Shown one piece after another: positions 47,815 to 56,696 of a stretch of DNA of 58,254 bases. A model generated the notes under the pieces. That model was not told the DNA's origin and ran no database searches. It saw only the letters and a program-made list of their open reading frames with translations. Position 1 is the first letter of the stretch, and the number at the start of each line of letters is the position of its first letter. A program made the translations under genes and the position numbers. The DNA is taken from NCBI RefSeq assembly GCF_900406815.1, contig NZ_OVCN01000021.1, forward strand, positions 1 through 58,254. Direction: 5' to 3'. Origin of the DNA: Acinetobacter haemolyticus (GTDB taxonomy: Bacteria; Pseudomonadota; Gammaproteobacteria; Pseudomonadales; Moraxellaceae).

Positions 47815-48462
47815 TTATACTGAGCGGGTGGTATAGGCATTTTTTGTTTGATAGTAATACACAATACCTATTAACATCGCACCGATGGTCGCAAGAAACA
47901 TGTCAGTATGTGCATCCCACATATCACCTTGCTGACCGTTATAATTTTCTGCGTCTTCGGGAGATAGTCCGATGGATAGCCCCCATTCGAGCAACTCGTA
48001 AACCATACTGGATGCCATGACAAACTGGACGACGAGTAAAAATAGAGTGAAGGGTTTTGCTGAGGGGATCCAAACTTGAAAACAACGATAAAAAAATGGG
48101 TATAGTAATACACCATAAGCAAAATGAACCAGTCGATCATACATGTTACGTGACCATCCCATCGTTTGATCCAAATCAAAACCAAAGAGGTTTATGATCC
48201 ACTCATTATATGGAACAAAAGAATATAAATAATGTGCTCCAATAATGTGAATAAATAGAAAAGCTAAATATAAAGAAAAACTAATGAAACTGAGACCGAT
48301 TTTCTTCATCGTAACGATGAGAACAATCAGCATGATGACAGTACCTGCTTGGTGTAATAAATAAGATGCAAATTCTAGCGGATTGATACTTGCGATAATG
48401 ATAACAACCAGCATTATCGCGAATGAAATATAATGTTTTAAATTAAAGTTTTTTTCGATCAT
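47815..48462 (-). CDS. DUF2238 (YjdF-like) inner-membrane protein
   Basis: 215-aa membrane protein with about six hydrophobic segments. Family segments are HIIGAHYLYSFVPYNEW, MYDRLVHFAYGVLLYPF, SSMVYELLEWGLSIGL and NGQQGDMWDAHTDMFLATIGA, where conserved His, Glu and Asp residues may bind a ligand. The function of the family is unknown. ATG 48462 is preferred over an upstream TTG. It converges on the BLP2-like gene. Confidence 0.85.
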   Translation of the reverse strand: MIEKNFNLKHYISFAIMLVVIIIASINPLEFASYLLHQAGTVIMLIVLIVTMKKIGLSFISFSLYLAFLFIHIIGAHYLYSFVPYNEWIINLFGFDLDQTMGWSRNMYDRLVHFAYGVLLYPFFYRCFQVWIPSAKPFTLFLLVVQFVMASSMVYELLEWGLSIGLSPEDAENYNGQQGDMWDAHTDMFLATIGAMLIGIVYYYQTKNAYTTRSV

Positions 48463-48500
48463 GCTATATCTCAATTGAGGTCTAACACTTCGCTTAGATC

Positions 48501-48851
48501 CTATTCAGCATCTTCAATACGGATGGTGTGTTTTGCTGAGGGAATGCCGCCGAGTGCCTGACATGCTTGTTTATATAATTGATATTTTTGTTGTACAACT
48601 TCATCTAAGGGAATGTCAAAGAGATCTTCACCATTTTTATATTGTTCAATATAAGAACCGGCTTTTTCCTTATTTACTGCAAGCGATTGTTGATGAAAAC
48701 TAGAAATCGATGATGATGTCAGCTGATTGGTTTCAATATTACTGCATTCAAAATTTTGAAAAATTTTCTCTGCGCGTTGTACTTCATTGGATTTTCCAAA
48801 CAGACAGCCCGTTAAACTTAGCATAGCCACAAGTAAGAAAAAAAGTTTCAT
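48501..48851 (-). CDS. Putative small lipoprotein
   Basis: 116-aa protein with a short hydrophobic signal and lipobox LTGC (MKLFFLLVAMLSLTGCLFGKS), so it is probably lipidated and anchored in the outer membrane. The mature part has two Cys (FECSNIE and KQACQAL) that could form a disulphide. No family is recognised. It is 38 bases upstream of the DUF2238 gene on the same strand, so the two may be cotranscribed. Confidence 0.75.
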   Translation of the reverse strand: MKLFFLLVAMLSLTGCLFGKSNEVQRAEKIFQNFECSNIETNQLTSSSISSFHQQSLAVNKEKAGSYIEQYKNGEDLFDIPLDEVVQQKYQLYKQACQALGGIPSAKHTIRIEDAE

Positions 48852-48989
48852 ATTATTCAAGATAAAATTTTAGAAGGTGTATTATTGTATATAATATTCA
48901 TTTTATAAAATAATAGTTTATGTCTAACATAATGAAAATTATTTTAGACCTTAGCTTAACTTTGTTGTGACTTCCAATATCCGAAACTA

Positions 48990-49391
48990 ATGATGCAAGT
49001 TTTTATCTGTGGGCTTTTATTGCTTTTATCCAGTGCTGCGTATGCAGAGGATTATAATTTTTTTGCAGACATAAAAGATGACTCCGAGGAGCTATTTGAT
49101 TCCGCTTATCCACAGCAAAGCGAAACGGATTATTCCATTTTACATAACATGTTTTTTCAAGATGAGCGTTGGCGTATTTATAATTATACCGCGTATCAAA
49201 CCAATCAATTCAATCATAAGATGCTGACAGGAGATACACAAAACTTATCCTTAGATGATTTTTCCATTTCATTGGGATATGGCATTGTGTATCAGTTTAA
49301 TCCGAGCAATCGAATTGGCTATGAATATTTGTCCAGTTTTCCATTTGATCGTGGGCAATTAATCCGTTTTTTTTGGTTACGCCTATTTTAA
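48990..49391 (+). CDS. Small exported protein, possibly outer membrane
   Basis: 133-aa protein with a signal peptide (MMQVFICGLLLLLSSAAYAED). The body is rich in aromatic residues, with alternating strands such as WRIYNYTAYQTNQF, FSISLGYGIVYQF and RIGYEYLSSF. It ends in Phe, a mark of outer-membrane beta strands. I do not recognise the family. Its stop overlaps the end of rsmD by 4 bases. Confidence 0.65.
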   Translation: MMQVFICGLLLLLSSAAYAEDYNFFADIKDDSEELFDSAYPQQSETDYSILHNMFFQDERWRIYNYTAYQTNQFNHKMLTGDTQNLSLDDFSISLGYGIVYQFNPSNRIGYEYLSSFPFDRGQLIRFFWLRLF

Positions 49392-49936
49392 ATTTTCTTT
49401 TGGTATAACACTGCTCGAACTTGTCCAGCTTTGGTTTCCTTTATTTTTTGCCATGACGCTGGTAACTGGATTTGGGATAGTTCTCGGTCTGCCTCAACAT
49501 AGATATAAGCGTTATCTTTGATCAATGGATCTGCCAGTGTTGATAACTCTTGCCATAAATCGAGGCTATAGGGTGGATCAAGAAACACGACATCAAATTG
49601 CTCAGTTAATTTATTTAATGCTTGTTGAGCAGTACTGATGATTAGGCGGCAGTTTTGAGTTTTTAGTAGCTGAAGATTGTCTTTTAAATAACGTGCTTGG
49701 GTGACATTCGGTTCGATCATCACGACTTGTGCTGCACCACGTGATAGTGCTTCAAACCCCAGTGCACCTGAACCACTGCACAGATCTAAGACCTGTGCAT
49801 TTTGAATATCCCACATTAACCAGTTAAATAAAGTTTCCCGTACGCGATCAGGCGTAGGACGCAATCCTTCGATACTGGCAAATGGTAAAACACGTCGTTT
49901 CCATTCCCCACCAATAATACGTAGCTGATTTTTCAT
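49388..49936 (-). CDS. rsmD: 16S rRNA (guanine966-N2) methyltransferase
   Basis: 182-aa SAM-dependent methyltransferase that modifies G966 of 16S rRNA. Motif I is LDLCSGSGALGFEALSRGA and the catalytic motif IV is VVFLDPPY. The N-terminal RIIGGEWKRRVLPF and RPTPDRVRETLFNWL are characteristic. Its start overlaps the mrdA stop by one base (TAATG), so the two are coupled. Confidence 0.93.
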   Translation of the reverse strand: MKNQLRIIGGEWKRRVLPFASIEGLRPTPDRVRETLFNWLMWDIQNAQVLDLCSGSGALGFEALSRGAAQVVMIEPNVTQARYLKDNLQLLKTQNCRLIISTAQQALNKLTEQFDVVFLDPPYSLDLWQELSTLADPLIKDNAYIYVEADRELSQIQLPASWQKIKETKAGQVRAVLYQKKI

Positions 49937-51924
49937 TATTCAGAGGTTCCATTGGCAGGTTGAGTTGGTTGCTCGGATGGTGATGGTGTAGGGGCAGTCG
50001 TCGATACATTTCCACTTGGCAATTCACCTGGTTTGATTCCTGCAGTCATTAGACCGCCACTGATTTGGTGATTGGCTGGTCGCAATGGTTCAGTTTTGCG
50101 CTTAACCAGCCAATAGTCAAAAATCGGACGCGCGATTTGTGTTGCTGCGCCGCCGCTTCGACCATTTTCCCAGACCACCGCAATGGCTATTTCTGGATTT
50201 TCAGCAGGGGCAAAACCAACAAATAAACCATGATCGCGCTGACGTTCAGAGAGAGCAGCTTCGTTATATCGCTTACCCTGTGCAATACTTTTAACTTGGG
50301 CAGTACCCGTTTTACCTGCAATTGAATACTGCAAACCGCTTTTGATACCTCGACCAGTACCCGATTGAATGACATCAACCATCGCTTCACGCATTTTGAT
50401 CCAATCATCCAGCGTTCCGCTAAATTTGATTTGCCCATCAGGCGCATTGTGAACATCATGTTTTTTTGTGCCTTTGGTTTCCCGCAATACATGCGGGGTA
50501 ACGTGCGCACCTTGATTGGCGGTAATCGCAGTTGCCATTGCCAATTGCAGCGGTGTAGCTGTAAAAGCACCTTGTCCAATACTCACAGAAATGGTTTCAC
50601 CTTTTAACCATTTGGCATTTCGGGTTCTCATTTTCCATTCCGGGCTTGGATATAGGCCAGTACTTTCACTAGGTAGATCAATTCCTGTTTTTTCACCAAA
50701 CCCGAATTGACGCATCCACTCATTCATTTTTTCAATGCCCATGCGATAAGACAAGACATAGAAATAGGTATCACAAGAAACGATTTGAGCTTTGTGCATA
50801 TTTACGAGTCCATGACCCGTCTTTTTATGGTCGCGGAAGCGATGGCTATCCCCAGGCAGGGAGAAATAACCTGGATCGGAAATTGCTGTATTCCAATCCA
50901 CTAAACCATAATGAATCCCGCCTAAGCCAAACATTGGCTTAATGGTTGAACCTGGAGGGTATACACCTTGGACTGCACGATTAAATAATGGCTGATCAGG
51001 GTTATCCCGTAGCGAACCATAATCATCATAACTAATGCCAGTAACGAACAAGTTCGGATTAAAGCTTGGGCTAGAAACGAGCGCTAAAATTTCACCTGTA
51101 CGTGGATCCATGGCCACAATTGCGCCACGTCGTCCAGCTAATTGTTCCGATGCAATGGTTTGTAAACCATAATCCAAGGATAAATATAAATCATTGCCAC
51201 GTGTTGGATCTTTGCGTCCTAGCTTACGAAGCACATTGCCGTGCGCATCGGCTTCAACAGATTCATAGCCTGGGTGTCCATGAAGGAGTTCTTCATAGCT
51301 TTTTTCTACGCCGATTTTTCCGATCAGGTTTGTTCCAGCGTATAAGTCTTTATCAATCGCTCTTAATTCTCGATCATTGATACGTCCAACATAGCCTATA
51401 ACGTGGGCAAATAATTCGCCAAACGGATAGTAGCGCGTCATTTGTGTTTCAATTTTTACCCCAGGAAATGCATATTTGACTTCACTGAATTTAGCAATAT
51501 CGGCTTCATTTAAGTTGAGCTTGATGGCGATACGTTCAGTTTTTCTGGCAGTTTTGACACGACTTTTGAAACGATCTACATCTTCTTGTGTCAGGCTTAA
51601 TACAGGAATCAAGCGTTCTAATGTATCTTCAATATCACTGACATCTGTACGGCTAAGCGTGGCTGTGAAGACGGGATAGTTATCTGCTAATAAAATACCA
51701 TTACGGTCATAAATATAACCCCGCGCAGGTGGCAAGGGTTGCAAGCGAATCCTGTTTTTGTCTGATGCCGTTGTAAAATCATCGTAATGAACAATCTGTA
51801 AATATGCATAACGACAAAGCAGCAACAATAAAAAAGTTGCGACAACAAACATTGCAAAGAAAATTCGACCCTTATAAATGCGCTTTTCTTGTTGCATGTT
51901 TTTTAAAGGAAAGTGCTGTTTCAT
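49936..51924 (-). CDS. mrdA: Penicillin-binding protein 2
   Basis: 662-aa class B PBP, the transpeptidase of the elongation machinery and a beta-lactam target. A cytoplasmic N terminus and one membrane helix (IFFAMFVVATFLLLLLCRYAYL) precede the dimerisation domain. The catalytic Ser is at about residue 326 in PPGSTIKPMFG, and the KTG motif is in IAGKTGTAQ. The C-terminal 30 residues are Pro/Thr/Ser rich. rodA is not adjacent in this window. Confidence 0.94.
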   Translation of the reverse strand: MKQHFPLKNMQQEKRIYKGRIFFAMFVVATFLLLLLCRYAYLQIVHYDDFTTASDKNRIRLQPLPPARGYIYDRNGILLADNYPVFTATLSRTDVSDIEDTLERLIPVLSLTQEDVDRFKSRVKTARKTERIAIKLNLNEADIAKFSEVKYAFPGVKIETQMTRYYPFGELFAHVIGYVGRINDRELRAIDKDLYAGTNLIGKIGVEKSYEELLHGHPGYESVEADAHGNVLRKLGRKDPTRGNDLYLSLDYGLQTIASEQLAGRRGAIVAMDPRTGEILALVSSPSFNPNLFVTGISYDDYGSLRDNPDQPLFNRAVQGVYPPGSTIKPMFGLGGIHYGLVDWNTAISDPGYFSLPGDSHRFRDHKKTGHGLVNMHKAQIVSCDTYFYVLSYRMGIEKMNEWMRQFGFGEKTGIDLPSESTGLYPSPEWKMRTRNAKWLKGETISVSIGQGAFTATPLQLAMATAITANQGAHVTPHVLRETKGTKKHDVHNAPDGQIKFSGTLDDWIKMREAMVDVIQSGTGRGIKSGLQYSIAGKTGTAQVKSIAQGKRYNEAALSERQRDHGLFVGFAPAENPEIAIAVVWENGRSGGAATQIARPIFDYWLVKRKTEPLRPANHQISGGLMTAGIKPGELPSGNVSTTAPTPSPSEQPTQPANGTSE

Positions 51925-52165
51925 AGGGTATCGACTTAATTACAAGATTGAGAGAATACAAAGACTGAATATTTTAACGTAAGTTGCATGATCTTACTGT
52001 AGAATTTTCAACGAATCATGCAAATGTTTGATTGGCCGTTTTTGACTTTGCAGACATTAAAATTGTACGGTCTTGTATATTAGAAGCAAAATAATTCTGT
52101 TAAAGTCACAAACGGCTTGAGATAGGACATACCAATACACACTCTTAGGGAAAATGGAGAAAATA

Positions 52166-52684
52166 ATGAGAAAAATTTATCTTTTACTCGCGGTTACGGC
52201 ACTTAGTGGTTTAGCGCATGCTGAAGGAAACCCATTTCTTCCAGAAGCGAAATTGACAGATGCAAAAGTTTCAACATGGAATGTTGGAGCAGGTTTTACC
52301 AAAAAATTATTGCACGCCAATTTGGAATGGGTAAATCCGTATGGAATCGCCTATGCCAAAGCGGGTGCATTTATGAATGATGAAAATCCTGCAGGTGGAC
52401 AAATTGGATTTCGTTATCCTTACCATTTAACAGGTACAGATAAAAATGGTTATTACATCGGTGCGTATGTTGGCCATATTGAAAGTAAACAGATTGATAA
52501 TGAAGAAAAAGCGCGTTTAGGCGCAGGTGTAGATCTTGCGTTCGTGTGGTTGAATTCTGAACGAATCAGTACTTTTAGTGTGGGAATTGGAGCAGGTGAG
52601 CGTATGAAAAATGCGAACGGTGATCTCATTGAGAGAACAGAACCTACCATTCAATTCTCTTATACCTTAAGTTTTGGCTTATAA
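52166..52684 (+). CDS. Small exported protein, probable beta-barrel
   Basis: 172-aa protein with a signal peptide (MRKIYLLLAVTALSGLAHAEG). The mature part alternates strand-like stretches (WNVGAGFTKKLLHANLEWV, GYYIGAYVGHI, ISTFSVGIGAGERM) and ends in FSYTLSFGL, consistent with an outer-membrane strand. The family is not recognised. ATG 52166 has a GGAGAAA site; the in-frame ATG at 52154 overlaps it. It is divergent from mrdA, with about 240 bases between. Confidence 0.7.
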   Translation: MRKIYLLLAVTALSGLAHAEGNPFLPEAKLTDAKVSTWNVGAGFTKKLLHANLEWVNPYGIAYAKAGAFMNDENPAGGQIGFRYPYHLTGTDKNGYYIGAYVGHIESKQIDNEEKARLGAGVDLAFVWLNSERISTFSVGIGAGERMKNANGDLIERTEPTIQFSYTLSFGL

Positions 52685-52745
52685 GTGTGAACAAGTTGTT
52701 TAACGCCTATGAGTCATAATGTATCAATAATTCTGAGAGTCGTGC

Positions 52746-54059
52746 ATGTTTGATTACGTCAATGAATTGTGGCAGATTTTTTTAGCTCGTCCAGATTTTT
52801 GGGCAGTCCTCAGCATTATACCTGTCACTGCTTTTGTGACTTGGGCGCACGTGTGGATGGCTTTAAAAATGGTGTTCTACCCAATTAATTTTTGGGGATT
52901 TCACTTAGGGCCATTGCCCGTAGGATGGCAAGGAATCGTGCCCCGCAAAGCAGGGCGTATTTCAGGCATTATTACTGACAATACACTATCGAAATTGGGT
53001 TCATTGCGTGAGTTTTTAGAGGCGATGGATCCTGAAGACATGGCAATGATCATTGGTGAGCAAGTCGGATTTGAACTTGAACACTTGATTGATGAGGTCA
53101 TGATTGATCGAAATGCGGTGCTATGGGAAAACTTGCCATATTCGATTAAGCGTCGTATTTATGCCCAAGCACATAAACAGTTACCAAATACGCTTAAAGA
53201 GTTGGTGACTGAACTGACCATGAACGTTGAGTCATTGGTTGATATGCGTGAAATGGTCGTGAGCCAAATGGAAGGTGATCGTCGTTTAATGGTGCGCATG
53301 TTCCTCAAAGTCGGTCAAAAAGAAATTAACTTTATTTGGCATATCAGTGCATTGATCGGGATGTTCTTTGGTATTTTCCAAATGATTGTGTGGTTTATCG
53401 TGCCTTGGCATTGGACAGTTCCGTTTTGGGCGGCAATTTGGGGCTTCTTGACCAACTGGATTGCGATCTGGATGGTATTCAATCCAATTGAACCACATCT
53501 GATCCGTTATCCTCAGATTTTCCGTTTAACCAAAGACCGTAAATTCCCTTGGATTGTGCCAGTACTTAAGATTGGTACTTACAATGTGCAAGGTGCATTT
53601 ATGAAACGTCAAGATGAAGTTTCAGATGTATTTGCCAGTGTCGTAACGGAAGATTTGATTACACTAAAATCGATTATGACTGAAATGATGTATGGCAGTA
53701 AAAAAGATAAAACCCGCCGTATTGTCAAACGTCATATCAATGAAATTATGGAAACACCTTTGGTACGAACATCATTGCAATTATCTTTAGGTCCAAGAGA
53801 GTATGCTAGACTAAAGACCGACTTGATTGATCGTTCGATTGAAATTACCATGGGTCCAGTATGTGATCCAGCCTTGAATGCAAGCCGTGCGCAGAAAATC
53901 TTTCAAATGTTTAGAGATCGAATTCGTGAACTGACACCGAAAGAATTCCAGAACTTATTACGCCCTGCATTCCAAGAGGATGAATGGATTTTAATTGTAC
54001 TGGGTGGTGTAACTGGTTTCTTCGCTGGTTTAATTCACTTATTTGTTGCTTTCTTATAA
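52746..54059 (+). CDS. DUF445 family membrane protein
   Basis: 437-aa protein with N-terminal hydrophobic segments (WAVLSIIPVTAFVTWAHVWMALKMVF), a long helical region, a central pair of membrane helices around FWAAIWGFLTNWIAIWMVFNPIEP (the DUF445 signature), and a C-terminal helix (WILIVLGGVTGFFAGLIHLFVAFL). The function is unknown. It stands about 60 bases after the previous gene and ahead of adk. Confidence 0.82.
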   Translation: MFDYVNELWQIFLARPDFWAVLSIIPVTAFVTWAHVWMALKMVFYPINFWGFHLGPLPVGWQGIVPRKAGRISGIITDNTLSKLGSLREFLEAMDPEDMAMIIGEQVGFELEHLIDEVMIDRNAVLWENLPYSIKRRIYAQAHKQLPNTLKELVTELTMNVESLVDMREMVVSQMEGDRRLMVRMFLKVGQKEINFIWHISALIGMFFGIFQMIVWFIVPWHWTVPFWAAIWGFLTNWIAIWMVFNPIEPHLIRYPQIFRLTKDRKFPWIVPVLKIGTYNVQGAFMKRQDEVSDVFASVVTEDLITLKSIMTEMMYGSKKDKTRRIVKRHINEIMETPLVRTSLQLSLGPREYARLKTDLIDRSIEITMGPVCDPALNASRAQKIFQMFRDRIRELTPKEFQNLLRPAFQEDEWILIVLGGVTGFFAGLIHLFVAFL

Positions 54060-54126
54060 TTAATTTGATGTTGGTTGAGTGATAAATCTGTATGATATTG
54101 CTCAATTTAAGATTTATTGTTTTTAG

Positions 54127-54795
<669 letters not shown>

Positions 54796-54812
54796 TCTAA
54801 ATTGTTGATAAC

Positions 54813-54844
54813 AAAAGAGCTCTGAATATAGAGCTCTTTTTATT
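54813..54844 (+). terminator. adk terminator
   Basis: Stem AAAAGAGCTC/GAGCTCTTTT with an 8-base loop and T run. Confidence 0.92.
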
Positions 54845-54857
54845 TGGGAGAAAAACA

Positions 54858-55040
54858 ATGCTAAAGTTTATCTTGATTGTAGTTGTGGTTTTGAGTTTTG
54901 CATTATTACTTTTTTTATTGTACCAAAGCCAAAAAATGTTGCGCCATGTACAACAGCAGCAGGCTTTAGAAAATAAAAAATATGGTAAAGCGCGCCAGCT
55001 TCATCCTAAATTACAACAGCAAAAAAAATCTCAAGATTAA
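54858..55040 (+). CDS. Small single-helix membrane protein
   Basis: 60 aa: one hydrophobic helix (FILIVVVVLSFALLLFLLY) followed by a basic, Gln-rich tail. A TTGGGAGAA ribosome site stands before the ATG. No family is recognised. Its stop is embedded in a bidirectional terminator shared with nth. Confidence 0.65.
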   Translation: MLKFILIVVVVLSFALLLFLLYQSQKMLRHVQQQQALENKKYGKARQLHPKLQQQKKSQD

Positions 55041-55050
55041 TTGAGATTTT
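55023..55050. terminator. Bidirectional terminator before nth
   Basis: Stem AAAAATCTCAA/TTGAGATTTTT with a 6-base loop, overlapping the stop codons of both convergent genes. Confidence 0.75.
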
Positions 55051-55723
55051 TTACTGGAATCACTTTATTTGCTCCAAACTCAAAACGGTCGGGCCAATGA
55101 CATACATCTGAGACAATGCATTCACCACATTTGGGTTTGCGTGCAATACAACAATAACGCCCATGCAAGATTAACCAATGGTGTGCATCGATGATAAATT
55201 CTTTAGGAATGACTTTAATGAGCCGATCTTCAACTTCGAGCACATTTTTTCCAAGAGCTAAACCTGTGCGATTACCAACCCGGAAAATATGTGTGTCCAC
55301 TGCCATAGTGGGTTGACCAAATGCGGTATTTAGAACAACGTTGGCAGTCTTACGCCCCACACCGGGTAGAGCTTCAAGTTCTTTACGGGTTTCAGGAACT
55401 TGACCTTGATATTGGTTGACCAAAATCTGACAAGTCTTGATCACGTTTTCTGCTTTGGCATTATAGAGACCGATCGTCTTAATATATTCTTTTAAGCCAT
55501 CAACACCGAGATTTAAAATGGCTTGTGCCGTATTTGCAATTGGATAAAGCTTATCGGTCGCTTTATTGACACTAACATCTGTGGCTTGTGCAGAAAGCAT
55601 GACAGCAATCAGCAGTTCAAATGGTGAACTATAGTTGAGCTCAGTTTGTGGATTTGGACGTTGCTCTCGTAGACGTTCAAAGAAAATCTGAATTTGCTTT
55701 TTGGTCATATTCTTGACAGACAT
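55037..55723 (-). CDS. nth: Endonuclease III
   Basis: 228-aa DNA glycosylase/AP lyase for oxidised pyrimidines. The helix-hairpin-helix with catalytic Lys is LPGVGRKTANVVLN, and the catalytic Asp is in MAVDTHIFRV. The [4Fe-4S] ligands are CIARKPKCGECIVSDVC. A few residues (MSVKN) precede the usual start. It sits 2 bases after the rnfB-like gene, so they form an operon. Confidence 0.95.
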   Translation of the reverse strand: MSVKNMTKKQIQIFFERLREQRPNPQTELNYSSPFELLIAVMLSAQATDVSVNKATDKLYPIANTAQAILNLGVDGLKEYIKTIGLYNAKAENVIKTCQILVNQYQGQVPETRKELEALPGVGRKTANVVLNTAFGQPTMAVDTHIFRVGNRTGLALGKNVLEVEDRLIKVIPKEFIIDAHHWLILHGRYCCIARKPKCGECIVSDVCHWPDRFEFGANKVIPVKNLN

Positions 55724-55725
55724 TT

Positions 55726-56529
55726 TTAGATTCCTTGCAATTCATTCAAACGTTGTTGGAGCGCAATGAGCTGTGTTTGTTTTTGTTCATCCGCACGTAC
55801 ATTGAGTTGCTTTTCTAATTTCTTGATTTGAGTGCGAATCTTGGCAAGTTCAATCGTGGTTTTTGCATCGAGTGTTGGTTTTTCTTTTGGTTGCTCGACC
55901 AGTGTAATGACAGGAACATTGTTTGCTGACTGAGAAAATTGGGCAAAAAATTCAGCATCAATCTCAGCACGTACAATGGGGCCTTTACGGTGAATACGAC
56001 GTTGTTCTTCACGTTGAATATGTGCGTAATAGCGATGCCTTAAATCATCTTGTTCAGTTGCACGTTGTTCTTCAGTTGGCAATGGTTTGGTATCTGCTAC
56101 TAAATCAATGCAGTCAACGGGACAAGGAGGAATACATAACTCACAGCCTGTACACAAGTCTGTCAAAATACTATGCATTAATTTTCCACTGCCAAGAATC
56201 GCATCGACAGGGCAAGCGCTAATACATTTGGTACATCCAATACATTCATCCTCACGAATGATCGCCTTCATACGTTGTGGGCGACCATCTGCCTGAACCT
56301 CCCAAACACTTGGTTCAGCAACCAATCGAGGGCGCTTTAAAAGTGTTGCCAAAGCATCGGCAACTGGTTGTCCACCTGGTACACATTTGTTGGCTTCTTC
56401 ACCTTCTGCAATAGCTTTAGCATAAGGTAAACAACCGTCACGATGTCCACACAAACCGCATTGTGTTTGGGGTAAGTGTTGGTCTATTTGAACAATAAGC
56501 GAATGTTGCACAGATGATGACATGAACAT
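55726..56529 (-). CDS. rnfB: RnfB-like ferredoxin protein, without membrane anchor
   Basis: 267-aa iron-sulphur protein related to RnfB/RsxB of the Rnf complex. The N-terminal [17 protein letters not shown] with later KCVPGG is the Fe-S domain. Two classical [4Fe-4S] motifs follow: [16 protein letters not shown] and [16 protein letters not shown]. The usual N-terminal membrane helix of RnfB is missing, and a Gln/Lys-rich coiled-coil tail ends the protein. No other rnf genes are present here. The rnfB-nth neighbourhood mirrors the E. coli rsx-nth cluster. Confidence 0.85.
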   Translation of the reverse strand: MFMSSSVQHSLIVQIDQHLPQTQCGLCGHRDGCLPYAKAIAEGEEANKCVPGGQPVADALATLLKRPRLVAEPSVWEVQADGRPQRMKAIIREDECIGCTKCISACPVDAILGSGKLMHSILTDLCTGCELCIPPCPVDCIDLVADTKPLPTEEQRATEQDDLRHRYYAHIQREEQRRIHRKGPIVRAEIDAEFFAQFSQSANNVPVITLVEQPKEKPTLDAKTTIELAKIRTQIKKLEKQLNVRADEQKQTQLIALQQRLNELQGI

Positions 56530-56696
56530 GGGGACAGCAAAAACAGGATCGATAGTATAGCAATAATCACTGTCTACGACGAGTCACTTAGACGGAGGCA
56601 TTGACTTTTGCGCCAGATCTATAACATTAAATACATAGACGAACTTGTATGTTTCTTATAGAATGCTCGAGATTTTAGGCAATATTTTTATAACAA

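Noticed and set aside
52021..52100. Sigma-70 promoter built on TTGACT near 52036
   Set aside because: No acceptable -10 element at 16-18 bases spacing.
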